Assembly: GCF_900091605.1 (NCBI RefSeq) | Contig: NZ_FMCQ01000007.1 | Location: 308,860-372,859 of the forward strand | DNA from: Micromonospora tulbaghiae | GTDB taxonomy: Bacteria; Actinomycetota; Actinomycetes; Mycobacteriales; Micromonosporaceae | Length of the DNA: 64,000 nt | Direction of reading: 5' to 3' | In this document: piece after piece, positions 41,139-49,386 of the stretch | Layout: every line of letters begins with the position of its first letter | Numbering within the stretch: position 1 is the first letter of the stretch | Translations under genes and position numbers: made by a program | The notes under the pieces: model-generated | What the model saw: the letters and a program-made list of their open reading frames with translations, nothing else | What the model was told of the DNA's origin: nothing | The model's database searches: none

Positions 41139-42296
41139 TCACGTCGAGACGGTCTGTGCGGCCAGGTGCGCCAGTACGGCGCGGACGTCCCCGTCGGTCT
41201 CGGCCATGATCCGTCGTTGCCGGGTGGCGCCGGTGCCGTCCCGGCGTACCCGGTCCAGCTCGCGCCGGACCAGGTCCAGGTCACCGTGGCGGGTCAGCGC
41301 GGGTGTGACGGTGACGAACAGGTCGTCGACGAGGTCCCAGGCGGGCCGGGGCCGCCCGGTGCGCAGGTCGACGAGCCGGCCGTCGACGCCGTCGTGGGCG
41401 GCCCGCCAGTGCGCGGCGGCCACCAGGCAGTCCCGGATGCGTGGCGCGGGCACTCCCGCGCGGACGTCGTCGATCAGGGTGGCCACGAGCGCCCGGACCA
41501 GCCCGGCGACCAGCACTGTGTCGTCGACGGTGGGGCAGACGTCGCCGACGCGGACCTCCACTGTGGGGTACGACGCGGACGGGCGGGCGTACCAGTAGAC
41601 CATCGCGGCGTCGAGCATGATCCCGGCGGTGATCAGGTCCGCCACCGTGGCGTCGTAGTCCGCGGCGGAGTCGAAGTGCGGCGTCGGTCCGATGCTCGGC
41701 CAGCGTTCCAGCTGCATCGAGCGCCAGCTCGCGTGCCCGGTGTCCCGCCCGTCGTGCAGCGGCGAGTTCGCGGTGAGCGCCTGCACCACCGGCAGCCACG
41801 GGCGCAGGTGGTTGCAGACCTGCACTGCGAGTTCCCGGTCCGGCACGCCGACGTGAACGTGGCAGCCGCAGACCGCCGGGTCGTGGGCGACCGGGCCGAA
41901 CCGGCGGGACATGTCGTGGTAGCGCTGCTCGTCGGGCACCGTGCGGTGGGCCTCGCAGACCGGCGTGGCGCCGACCGCGACCAGCCGCGCCCCGGCCGTG
42001 TCGGCCGCGCGTGCGGCCGCCCCGCGCAGCGTGACCAGATGCTCCCGCAGCTCTGCGAGATCCGGGCTGACCGGCGTCACCATCTCGACCATGCTGTGCC
42101 GGAACTCCTGCCGGGTCTGCTCGCGGGCGGTGCCGGAGAGCGCGTCGCGTACCCGGTCGGCGACCGGCATGCTCTCGCCGGTGGCCGGGTCCAGCAGCAG
42201 GAACTCCTCTTCCACCCCGAGGGTCAGGACGGTGGGGATCTGCGGGGTGGTGGCGGTGGTGGTGGGCCGCGGCCTCACCGACGGCTCCACCGGCAC
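41139..42296 (-). CDS. YbdK-type carboxylate-amine ligase (GCS2 family)
   Basis: 385 residues. The fold signature begins TLGVEEEFLLLDPATGE, with RHSMVEMVTP, CGCHVHVGVPDRE and VEVRVGDVCPTVDD. These ATP-grasp-like enzymes (weak glutamate-cysteine ligases) have an unknown physiological reaction in mycothiol users. The N-terminal start is uncertain: GTG 42296 is in frame but has no ribosome-binding site, while a leaderless ATG at 42331 reads a different frame. Confidence 0.8.
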   Translation of the reverse strand: MPVEPSVRPRPTTTATTPQIPTVLTLGVEEEFLLLDPATGESMPVADRVRDALSGTAREQTRQEFRHSMVEMVTPVSPDLAELREHLVTLRGAAARAADTAGARLVAVGATPVCEAHRTVPDEQRYHDMSRRFGPVAHDPAVCGCHVHVGVPDRELAVQVCNHLRPWLPVVQALTANSPLHDGRDTGHASWRSMQLERWPSIGPTPHFDSAADYDATVADLITAGIMLDAAMVYWYARPSASYPTVEVRVGDVCPTVDDTVLVAGLVRALVATLIDDVRAGVPAPRIRDCLVAAAHWRAAHDGVDGRLVDLRTGRPRPAWDLVDDLFVTVTPALTRHGDLDLVRRELDRVRRDGTGATRQRRIMAETDGDVRAVLAHLAAQTVST

Positions 42297-42331
42297 GGAA
42301 CGGTCGGCGTGTCGTCGTGAGGCGGAGTCAT
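42275..42331 (-). CDS. possible leaderless 18-codon ORF overlapping the YbdK-type start
   Basis: ATG 42331 lies exactly 6 bp after TACCGT (complement of 42338-42343), the same geometry as other leaderless genes here. It encodes MTPPHDDTPTVPCRWSRR and stops inside the +1 frame of the ligase gene. Either a translated leader or the true N-terminus with one base in error. Confidence 0.35.
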   Translation of the reverse strand: MTPPHDDTPTVPCRWSRR

Positions 42332-42337
42332 GTCTCG

Positions 42338-42343
42338 ACGGTA
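42338..42343 (-). promoter_or_regulatory. -10 element TACCGT upstream of the YbdK-type gene
   Basis: Leaderless spacing (6 bp) to ATG 42331; the ligase frame itself begins 35 bp further on. Confidence 0.45.
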
Positions 42344-42381
42344 CGAGGGCGGAGGCCGGCCCGAGGCCGTTTCCGCCGACC

Positions 42382-42408
42382 ACCGCCCCCGCGGGTGGCG
42401 GGGGCGGT
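42382..42408 (-). terminator. terminator after glnA
   Basis: Perfect 11-bp stem (42382-42392 with 42398-42408) and 5-nt loop, 12 bp beyond the glnA stop and upstream of the YbdK-type promoter. Confidence 0.75.
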
Positions 42409-42419
42409 GGCGGTACGGC

Positions 42420-43844
42420 TCAGCAGTCGAAGTAGAGCGCGAACTCGTGCGGCGTGGGCCGCAGCCGGACCGGGTCGACCTCGTTGGCGTTCTTCCAGTC
42501 GACCCAGGTGGAGATCAGGTCGTCGGTGAAGACGTTGCCGTCGAGCAGGTAGTCGTGGTCGGCCTCCAGCGCCGCCAGCGCCTCGGGCAGCGAACCGGGC
42601 ACCTGCTTGACGTCGCCCCACTCCTCCGGCGGAAGGTCGTAGAGGTCCTTGTCGATCGGCGCCGGCGGCTCGATCTTGTTCTTGATGCCGTCGAGACCGG
42701 CCATGAGCATCGCGGAGAACGCCAGGTAAGGGTTGCTGGACGGGTCGGGGACGCGGAACTCGACGCGCTTGGCCTTGGGGTTGCTGCCGGTGACCGGGAT
42801 GCGGGTGCAGGCGGAGCGGTTGCGCTGGGAGTAGACCAGGTTGACCGGGGCCTCGAAGCCGGGCACCAGGCGGCGGTAGGAGTTGATCGTGGGGTTGGTG
42901 AAGGCGAGCAGCGAGGGGGCGTGGTGCAGCAGGCCGCCGATGTACCAGCGGGCGGTGTCGGACAGGCCGGCGTAGCCGGTCTCGTCGTAGAACAGCGGCT
43001 CGCCGCCGCGCCAGAGGCTCTGGTGGGTGTGCATGCCGGAGCCGTTGTCACCGAACAGCGGCTTGGGCATGAACGTCGCGGTCTTGCCGTGCGCCCACGC
43101 CTCGTTCTTGATCATATACTTGAACAGCTGGAGCTCGTCCGCCGAGTGCAGCAGCGTCGAGAACTTGTAGTTGATCTCCGACTGCCCCCCCGTGCCCACC
43201 TCGTGGTGCGAACGCTCGACGGTGAAACCGCCGTCCACCAGCCGCCGCACCATCCGGTCGCGCAGGTCGGCGTAGTGGTCCACCGGCGGCACCGGGAAGT
43301 AGCCGCCCTTGTACGCGGTCTTGTAACCCCGGTTGCCGCCCTCCTCGATCCGGCCGCTGTTCCAGGCGCCCTCGATCGAGTCGATGTAGTAGAACGACTG
43401 GTGCGCCGACGTCTCGTGGCGGATGGAGTCGAAGATGTAGAACTCCGCCTCCGCACCGAAGTACGCGGTGTCCGCGATCCCGCTCGCCGCCAGATACGCC
43501 TCGGCCTTCTTCGCCACGTTGCGCGGGTCGCGGGAGTACGCCTCGCGGGTGAACGGGTCGTGGACGAAGAAGTTCAACGCCAGCGTCTTCTGCGCCCGGA
43601 ACGGGTCGATGAAAGCCGTCGACACGTCCGGCAGCAGCAGCATGTCCGACTCGTGGATCGACTGGAAGCCGCGGATCGAGGACCCGTCGAAGGCGAGACC
43701 GTCGGTGAAGACGCTGTCGTCGAACGACTCGACCGGCAGGTTGAAGTGCTGCATCACGCCGGGCAGGTCACAGAAACGTACGTCGACGAACTTCACGTCC
43801 TCGTCGGTGAGGTATCGCAGGAGTTCCTCGGAATTGGCGAACAC
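42420..43844 (-). CDS. glnA: glutamine synthetase, type I
   Basis: 474 residues, full GSI length. Visible motifs: FDGSSIRGF, EAEFYIFD, the ATP site SEINYKF with KPLFGDNGSGMHTHQSL, and the glutamate site NRSACTRIP. The adenylylation site is KDLYDLPPEE (Tyr at about 402), so activity should be controlled by GlnE. GTG start with AGGAGG about 5 bp upstream. The upstream 230 bp contain a small GGCCAC/GTGGCC hairpin (43874-43890), but I saw no convincing GlnR box. Divergent from the NAGGN amidotransferase gene. Confidence 0.95.
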   Translation of the reverse strand: MFANSEELLRYLTDEDVKFVDVRFCDLPGVMQHFNLPVESFDDSVFTDGLAFDGSSIRGFQSIHESDMLLLPDVSTAFIDPFRAQKTLALNFFVHDPFTREAYSRDPRNVAKKAEAYLAASGIADTAYFGAEAEFYIFDSIRHETSAHQSFYYIDSIEGAWNSGRIEEGGNRGYKTAYKGGYFPVPPVDHYADLRDRMVRRLVDGGFTVERSHHEVGTGGQSEINYKFSTLLHSADELQLFKYMIKNEAWAHGKTATFMPKPLFGDNGSGMHTHQSLWRGGEPLFYDETGYAGLSDTARWYIGGLLHHAPSLLAFTNPTINSYRRLVPGFEAPVNLVYSQRNRSACTRIPVTGSNPKAKRVEFRVPDPSSNPYLAFSAMLMAGLDGIKNKIEPPAPIDKDLYDLPPEEWGDVKQVPGSLPEALAALEADHDYLLDGNVFTDDLISTWVDWKNANEVDPVRLRPTPHEFALYFDC

Positions 43845-44077
43845 ACGTCCTCCTGGCAGGCGTCGTTGATCCTGGCCACGTCCCGTGGCCGGACCGCCCG
43901 GGGACATGGCCCGTACCGCCACCGTACGACGGCTCGCCGTGCCCGGCTCGGCAACCGCCCATCCGGGTTTCCTTCGCCACATGCCGGGTAGTCGCCGTAC
44001 CCGGCGGACCGCCCGGGAGACGACGCGGCGGGAGGTTGGCATGGTGAGTGCTCCGCGACTGACCGGTGGGCGCTGAG
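43845..44077. other. glnA / amidotransferase divergent intergenic region
   Basis: Non-coding. Contains the hairpin at 43874-43890 in the glnA leader. No -10/-35 pair could be called with confidence for either gene. Confidence 0.4.
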
Positions 44078-45862
44078 ATGTGCGGGATCAGCGGTGAGGC
44101 CAGGTTCGACGGGGCCACCCCCGACACCGACGCGGTGAACCGGATGACCGCGGCCATGCGCTCCCGCGGCCCGGACGGTGAGGGCGCGTGGAGCGACGGC
44201 TGGATCACCCTCGGGCACCGCCGGCTCACCGTGATCGACCTGTCCGAGGCCGGCGCCCAGCCGATGGTCCGCGACGACCTCGGCCTGGCCCTGGTCTTCA
44301 ACGGTTGCGTCTACAACTACCCGGAGCTGCGCGACGAGCTGCGCGCCGCCGGGCACACGTTCCACAGCACCAGCGACACCGAGGTGATCCTGGTGGCGTA
44401 CGCGCAGTGGGGGGAGCGGTTCGTCGACCACCTGGTCGGCATGTTCGCGGTGGCGCTGGTGGACCGGCGGCGCCGCCGCCTCGTGCTGGCCCGCGACCGG
44501 CTGGGCATCAAGCCGCTCTACCTCGCCGAGTCGCCCGGCCGGCTGCGGTTCGCCTCCACGCTGCCGGCGCTGCTGGCCGGCGGCGACGTCGACACCGGCA
44601 TCGACCCGGTCGCGCTGCACCACTACCTGTCCTGGCACTCGATCGTGCCGGCGCCCCGCACGATCCTGCGCGGCATCCGCAAGCTGCCCCCGGCCACCGT
44701 CCGGGTGGTCGAGGCCGACGGGCGCAGCCGCGAGCGCGTCTACTGGCGGCCCGAGTACCGGCGCGACCCGGCCCACGACGGCATGGACGCCGCCGACTGG
44801 CGGGCCGCCGTCGGGGACGCGCTGCGCACCGCCGTACGCCGCCGGCTGGTTGCGGACGTGCCGGTCGGGGTGCTGCTCTCCGGCGGCCTCGACTCCAGCA
44901 TGATCGTGGCGTTGCTCGACGGCGCCGGACAGCACCACCTCCAGACGTTCAGCATCGGCTTCGACAGCCGCGGCGACGAGACCGGTGACGAGTTCCACTA
45001 CTCCGACCTGGTCGCCCGCACGTTCGGCACGGACCACCACCGCATCCGGCTCGCGGACGGCGATCTGGGCCCTGCCGTACGCGCCACCGTGGCGGCCATG
45101 ACCGAGCCGATGGGCAGCCACGACGTGGTGGCGTTCCACCTGCTCTCCGAGCAGGTCGCCCGGCACGTGAAGGTGGCGCAGTCCGGCCAGGGCGCCGACG
45201 AGGTGTTCGCCGGCTACGGCTACCACCACCGGCTGGCCGCCTCGGCCCGCGAGGACGCGACGGCCGAGTTCACCGCCGCGTTCTTCGACCGCGACCACGC
45301 CGAGCTGACCGAGGTGGTCGAACCGGCGTACGCCTGCGACGGTGACGCCAGCGGCGAGCTGGTCGCCGCGGACCTGGCCGCGCCGGGCGCGCAGACCGCC
45401 GTGGACGCGGTGCTGCGCCTGGACACCCACCTGATGCTGCCCGACGACCCGGTCAAACGGGTGGACAGCATGAGCATGGCGTGGGGGCTGGAGGTGCGCA
45501 CGCCCTTCCTCGACCAGGACCTGGTCACGCTCGCCGCGGCCTGCCCGCCCGAGCACAAGCTGGCCCAGGGCGGCAAGGGCGTGCTCAAGGAGGTGGCCCG
45601 GGAGGTACTGCCCGCCGAGGTCATCGACCGGCCCAAGGGCTACTTCCCGGTGCCGGCGCTGCGCAACGTCGACGGTCCCGTGCGAGAGTTGGTGGTCGAG
45701 GCGCTGGGTGCGCCCGAGGCGCGCCGGCGCGGGCTGTTCCGCCGCGCGTACGTCGACGAGCTGCTGGCCGAGCCGGACCGGGCCCAGGCCGCCGCCGGCA
45801 GCAACAAGCTGTGGCAACTGGGCCTGCTGGAGCTGTGGTTGCAGACGCACGGCGTGAGCTGA
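44078..45862 (+). CDS. asnO: N-acetylglutaminylglutamine amidotransferase (asparagine synthase family)
   Basis: 594 residues. ATG 44078 is fixed by the nucleophile: MCGISGE, Cys2 of the class II glutaminase domain. The synthetase domain has the PPi-loop LLSGGLDSSM and GQGADEVFAGYG. The wording of LSEAGAQPMV, LVFNGCVYNYPELR and ALHHYLSWHSIVP matches the NAGGN amidotransferase subfamily rather than AsnB. That enzyme makes the osmoprotectant N-acetylglutaminylglutamine amide together with the synthetase Ngg; no ngg gene is seen on either side. The small DUF1508-like gene follows after 19 bp. Confidence 0.85.
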   Translation: MCGISGEARFDGATPDTDAVNRMTAAMRSRGPDGEGAWSDGWITLGHRRLTVIDLSEAGAQPMVRDDLGLALVFNGCVYNYPELRDELRAAGHTFHSTSDTEVILVAYAQWGERFVDHLVGMFAVALVDRRRRRLVLARDRLGIKPLYLAESPGRLRFASTLPALLAGGDVDTGIDPVALHHYLSWHSIVPAPRTILRGIRKLPPATVRVVEADGRSRERVYWRPEYRRDPAHDGMDAADWRAAVGDALRTAVRRRLVADVPVGVLLSGGLDSSMIVALLDGAGQHHLQTFSIGFDSRGDETGDEFHYSDLVARTFGTDHHRIRLADGDLGPAVRATVAAMTEPMGSHDVVAFHLLSEQVARHVKVAQSGQGADEVFAGYGYHHRLAASAREDATAEFTAAFFDRDHAELTEVVEPAYACDGDASGELVAADLAAPGAQTAVDAVLRLDTHLMLPDDPVKRVDSMSMAWGLEVRTPFLDQDLVTLAAACPPEHKLAQGGKGVLKEVAREVLPAEVIDRPKGYFPVPALRNVDGPVRELVVEALGAPEARRRGLFRRAYVDELLAEPDRAQAAAGSNKLWQLGLLELWLQTHGVS

Positions 45863-45881
45863 GCGGGGCGGGAGGAGCGCG

Positions 45882-46142
45882 ATGAAGTTCGTCATCGAGA
45901 GCGGGGCCGACGGCACTGTGGGATTCACCGTCGTCGGCGGCGACGGTCAGGTGCTCGCCACCGGTGCGCCCTGCCCGGACAAGGGCTCGGCTCTCGCCGT
46001 GGTCGGTGAGCTGATGCACGGGCTCGGCGACGCCTGCCTTGAGGACCGGACCGAGGCGACCGCCGGGCCGGTGGCCGGCACCCGGACCGAGATCGGCGAC
46101 GACATGTCGGACATCGGCCGCTCCGGCATCCCGCCGGTCTGA
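45882..46142 (+). CDS. DUF1508/YegP-like small protein
   Basis: 86 residues. The first 60 follow the YegP pattern of a short strand, a turn, GGDGQVLATGAPCPDKGSA and a helix; one repeat instead of the two found in YegP. An acidic tail follows. Function unknown. GGGAGGAG precedes the ATG. Co-transcribed with the amidotransferase gene by position. Confidence 0.7.
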   Translation: MKFVIESGADGTVGFTVVGGDGQVLATGAPCPDKGSALAVVGELMHGLGDACLEDRTEATAGPVAGTRTEIGDDMSDIGRSGIPPV

Positions 46143-46153
46143 CCGGCGGCACG

Positions 46154-46220
46154 TCCCGCCCGGCCCGCGAGTGGCCCTGAACGCGACACGTCCCGCCGGG
46201 GCCACGAGCCCGGGCGGGAC
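46154..46220. terminator. bidirectional terminator
   Basis: 11-bp perfect arms (46154-46164 with 46210-46220), with inner repeats of the same CCCGCC motif, between convergent small-protein genes. Confidence 0.55.
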
Positions 46221-46227
46221 GGTGCGC

Positions 46228-46398
46228 TCACTGCTCGTCGTCGAGCACCTCTGTGTGGCCGTCCCGGGTGACTGTGGGCGGCAGGTGCTCGTCCGGCTGG
46301 GGCGCCTCGGCCAGTGTGTGGTGCGGGTCGCCGTCGGGCGAGAACAGCACCCGATCGGTCTTGCGGGTCTTCTCCTGCTCCTCCTCCGGCTCCGTCAC
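46228..46398 (-). CDS. small acidic hypothetical protein (56 residues)
   Basis: GTG start at 46398 preceded by GGAGGGAG. The product is very acidic (TEPEEEQEK at the start, VLDDEQ at the end), without hydrophobic segments, probably disordered. The strong ribosome-binding site, third-position GC and stop next to the shared terminator support a real gene. Confidence 0.55.
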   Translation of the reverse strand: MTEPEEEQEKTRKTDRVLFSPDGDPHHTLAEAPQPDEHLPPTVTRDGHTEVLDDEQ

Positions 46399-46501
46399 CG
46401 CGTTCTCCCTCCGCTCACCGGCGCCCCGGGCAGGCCGCCCCTCGTCCCACGCTAAGCGCCGGACGGGCGCCGGGAGCGGGTTTCCGCGCGACGGCCCGCT
46501 G

Positions 46502-47203
46502 TCACACGGCCGGACGGTACGGCCGCCGGGTCAGGCTCGCGTACGCCATCGTGGTCAGCGTGACGATGTCGAACACCGGCACACCCAGCCGCGCCTGGAT
46601 CCGGTGGGCGAACGGCACCAGGTCGGTGCACTCGACGACCAGCGCCCCCAGACCCGGGTGGGCGCGGGCCAGCGCGTCGACCCGCTCGTCCACCTCGGCC
46701 GCCAGCCGCTCGACGTCGAGGGCGTCGCGCCGCCCCTCCAGCATCACCTCGCGGAACTCCGGCTGCCCGGCCATGCCGGTGACCGCCACCGGCACGTCGG
46801 CCGCGCCGATCGCGGCCAGGTGGCGCGGGGTCAGCGCCGCCTCGTCGGCGACCAGCAGCCCGACCGGGCGCCCGACCATCCGGTGCACCATCGGCAGTTG
46901 CACCAGGCTCGACGACCACAGCGGGACGCGCACCGCGGCGGCGAGTTCGGCCTGGAACAGCACGAGGAACCCGCACGCGCCGGTGATCCCGGCGACCCCG
47001 GCCGCCTCCAGGTCGCGGGCCGCGTCGACGAACGGTCGCAGCAGCGTCGGGTCGGCCTCGCGGACCAGCCGACGCGGAGTGGCGCCCTCGACCACCCGGT
47101 AGCGCACCGGGAAGTCGAACGTGTCCGGGTTGCGGATGTGCCCGGGGATCTTGTCGAAACTGGTGTCGAGGCAGAGCACCCCGATCTCCGGCCGGTCGCT
47201 CAC
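46502..47203 (-). CDS. aspartate/glutamate racemase superfamily protein
   Basis: 233 residues. Two-domain racemase pattern with the two catalytic-cysteine regions ITGACGFLVLF and VVECTDLVPFA. Related enzymes racemise Asp, Glu or hydantoins, or isomerise maleate. GTG start overlaps the oxidase stop by 4 bp and follows GGAAGGGGATC. Last gene of the encapsulin cluster; with the DadA-like oxidase it suggests an amino-acid or amino-acid-like substrate. Confidence 0.8.
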   Translation of the reverse strand: MSDRPEIGVLCLDTSFDKIPGHIRNPDTFDFPVRYRVVEGATPRRLVREADPTLLRPFVDAARDLEAAGVAGITGACGFLVLFQAELAAAVRVPLWSSSLVQLPMVHRMVGRPVGLLVADEAALTPRHLAAIGAADVPVAVTGMAGQPEFREVMLEGRRDALDVERLAAEVDERVDALARAHPGLGALVVECTDLVPFAHRIQARLGVPVFDIVTLTTMAYASLTRRPYRPAV

Positions 47204-48480
47204 GAGATCCCCTTCCGGAAGCGGTCCAGGGCGAACGTCTCCAGCGGCAGGTCCGGCTCGGCGCCGGAGAGAAGCTGGGCGAGCAGCTGCCCGCCGGCCG
47301 GGGCCAGGCCCATCCCGATGTGCCCGTGCCCGGTGGCCACGCTGACGTTGTCGTAGCCGCCGGCCCGCCCGAGCAGCGGCAGGCTGTCCGGGGTGCACGG
47401 GCGCAGTCCGCTCCACACGTCCAGGCGCCGGCCGGTGTCCAGAGCCGGCAGGTACCGCCGCGCGGTGTGCAGGATCCCGTCGACGCGGCGCGGTGAGATC
47501 GACGCGTCCAGCCCGGACAGCTCCAGCGTGCCGCCGACGCGTACCCGGTCACCCAGCGGCATCACCGCGACCTTGCCCTCGCTGAGCAGCACCGGCCGGG
47601 TCGGCGTGCCCGGGCCAGCGGGCAGCGTGACGGTGTAGCCCTTCGCCGGTTGCAGCGTCAGCCCGACGCCGAGCATCCGGGCGCAGGCCGCCGACCACAC
47701 CCCGGCGGCGATCACCACCTCGGCCGGGCGCAGCTCACCCCTGGTGGTGCGCACCGCGCGTACCCGCCGCCCGGTCACCTCGAAGTCGCGTACCTCCGCG
47801 CCGGTGACGACGTCCACGCCCCGGGCCCGCAGCGCCCGCGCGAGCGCCACCAGGAACGCCGGGATGCGCAGCGCGGCGCCCTCCTCGTTGAGCAGCGTCC
47901 CGGCCACCGCGAACTCGACGCCGGGTTCCAGCCGGGCCAGCTCGGCCCGGTCCAGCTCGCGCAGCGGCACGCCGCGCGCGGTCGCGGCCGGGATCGTCCG
48001 GCGCGCTTTGGCGTACCCCTGCTCGGTGTGGCAGGCGAGGATCATGCCGCGTTCGGTGAGTGTCCCGGCCAGCTCGCCCTCGGCGCAGATCTCACGCAGC
48101 AGCCCGAGGCTGCGCTGCTTGAGCGCGAGCAGCGTCTCGAACCCGGCGCGGGCGTGCCGTTCGGTGCAGTGCCGGCGGAAGTGCCACAGCCAGGCCAGCA
48201 GCGCGCCGTCGAGCCGGGGCCGGACCGCGAACGGGCTCTCCGGGCTGAACAGCCAGCGGATCCCGGTGGCCGGCACCCCCGGCTCGGCCAGCGGCGCCGA
48301 GCCCTGGGTGCCGACGAAACCGGTGTTCCCGGCCGAGCAGGCCGCCGGGTCGCCGACCTCGCCCCGGTCGACCACCGTCACGGTGTGCCCGGCGCGGCGC
48401 AGGAACCAGGCACAGCACAGGCCCACCACCCCCGCGCCGACGACCAGCACGTCGGGGTCGGTACGGGCCGGCGTCGTCAT
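47200..48480 (-). CDS. FAD-dependent oxidoreductase, D-amino-acid dehydrogenase (DadA) type
   Basis: 426 residues. Rossmann FAD motif VVGAGVVGLCCAWFLRRAG at the start; the DAO-fold C-terminus has WSGLRPCTPDSLPLLG and GHGHIGMGLAPA, typical of DadA/glycine-oxidase enzymes. It would oxidise a D-amino acid or secondary amine. Twelve bases separate it from the encapsulin gene upstream. A flavoenzyme is a sensible cargo or partner for a nanocompartment, but no targeting sequence is proven. Confidence 0.85.
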   Translation of the reverse strand: MTTPARTDPDVLVVGAGVVGLCCAWFLRRAGHTVTVVDRGEVGDPAACSAGNTGFVGTQGSAPLAEPGVPATGIRWLFSPESPFAVRPRLDGALLAWLWHFRRHCTERHARAGFETLLALKQRSLGLLREICAEGELAGTLTERGMILACHTEQGYAKARRTIPAATARGVPLRELDRAELARLEPGVEFAVAGTLLNEEGAALRIPAFLVALARALRARGVDVVTGAEVRDFEVTGRRVRAVRTTRGELRPAEVVIAAGVWSAACARMLGVGLTLQPAKGYTVTLPAGPGTPTRPVLLSEGKVAVMPLGDRVRVGGTLELSGLDASISPRRVDGILHTARRYLPALDTGRRLDVWSGLRPCTPDSLPLLGRAGGYDNVSVATGHGHIGMGLAPAGGQLLAQLLSGAEPDLPLETFALDRFRKGIS

Positions 48481-48493
48481 CCGTCGCCGCCGG

Positions 48494-49372
48494 TCAGAGC
48501 GTGACGACGAAGAAGCAGGTGGGCAGGTTCACCACGACCCGCTCCCAGATCTCGGCGCGCAGCGCCACCCCGGGTTCGGCGAACGTGCCCGGCGGCGGCT
48601 CGGCGAACCCGATGGTGGACCGGCCGGCGTCGAACAGCAGCGCGCCGTGGCCGAAGTCCCCGACGATCGCGGTGCCCGGGTCGACCAGCCGGGTACGCAC
48701 GATGAACACGCCGTTGTCCTCCACGTCCCGCATCAGCGAGCCGCTGCCCAGCAGCCGGTAGTAGTCGGCCGGGTTGATGATCAGCCCGTCGGCGGTGCTG
48801 CCCATCTGCTCGACCTCGTTGCAGGCCGCCAGGATGGTCGACGCGAACGGGCCTGGGTCGGTGAGCCGGCCCAGGTCCGGCATGGTCAGCAGCCCGCCGT
48901 CGCCGCGCAGGATGGTGTGGTTCTCCGCGGTGGCCAGCCGCACCACCAGCCGGTAGTCGATGAACTGGGCGAAGCTGACCGGGTCCTCCCACAGCGTGTC
49001 CGGCACCTGCACCCACGCGGTGGTGGTGAGCAGCGGCGGGATGGGGGAGCGGTGGAAGTGGTTCGCCGCCTCCCGGCGCAGGTCCGCGCCGTCCACCGCC
49101 GGGTCGTCCGGGCGGGGCGGGCTCTCGTGCCAGTAGTAGTCCTGCGGATCCCGGGACAGGTCCACCACCTTGAGCATGTTCCGGGACGGGTAGCGGGGCT
49201 TGCGCCGGGAACTGGTCAGCGAGTCGGTGATCGTCACGTCGTAGTCGACGCTGGTGTCGAAGCCGTCCTTGGCGAACGCCTCGACGAACGTCGCGCCGGG
49301 CGACATCTGCGTCTTCCGTTCGGCGACCACCTCGGCGATCGTCCGCTTCACGGTGTCGGTGCGCTGTGACAT
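48494..49372 (-). CDS. Family 3 encapsulin-like nanocompartment shell protein (HK97 fold)
   Basis: 292 residues. The C-terminal 100 residues carry the HK97 capsid signature: LIINPADYYRLL (198-207), then PGTAIVGDFGHGALLFD (232-248), then ALRAEIWERVVVNLP (270-284), the same order as phage major capsid P/A-domains. The middle (SSRRKPRYPSRNML, 54-67) could be the extended E-loop. The gene is not among phage genes; it sits between a DadA-like oxidase and a methyltransferase, as described for natural-product-associated Family 3 encapsulins. AAGGGA precedes the ATG. It should self-assemble into a shell enclosing one or more pathway enzymes. Confidence 0.85.
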   Translation of the reverse strand: MSQRTDTVKRTIAEVVAERKTQMSPGATFVEAFAKDGFDTSVDYDVTITDSLTSSRRKPRYPSRNMLKVVDLSRDPQDYYWHESPPRPDDPAVDGADLRREAANHFHRSPIPPLLTTTAWVQVPDTLWEDPVSFAQFIDYRLVVRLATAENHTILRGDGGLLTMPDLGRLTDPGPFASTILAACNEVEQMGSTADGLIINPADYYRLLGSGSLMRDVEDNGVFIVRTRLVDPGTAIVGDFGHGALLFDAGRSTIGFAEPPPGTFAEPGVALRAEIWERVVVNLPTCFFVVTL

Positions 49373-49386
49373 CTGCTGTCCCTTCC

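Noticed and set aside
43845..44077. GlnR box upstream of glnA
   Set aside because: Only an isolated GGAAAC was found; the paired spacing of a GlnR site is absent.
48494..49372. Shell protein as a prophage capsid
   Set aside because: No portal, protease, terminase, tail or integrase genes are present, and flanking genes are coupled metabolic enzymes.
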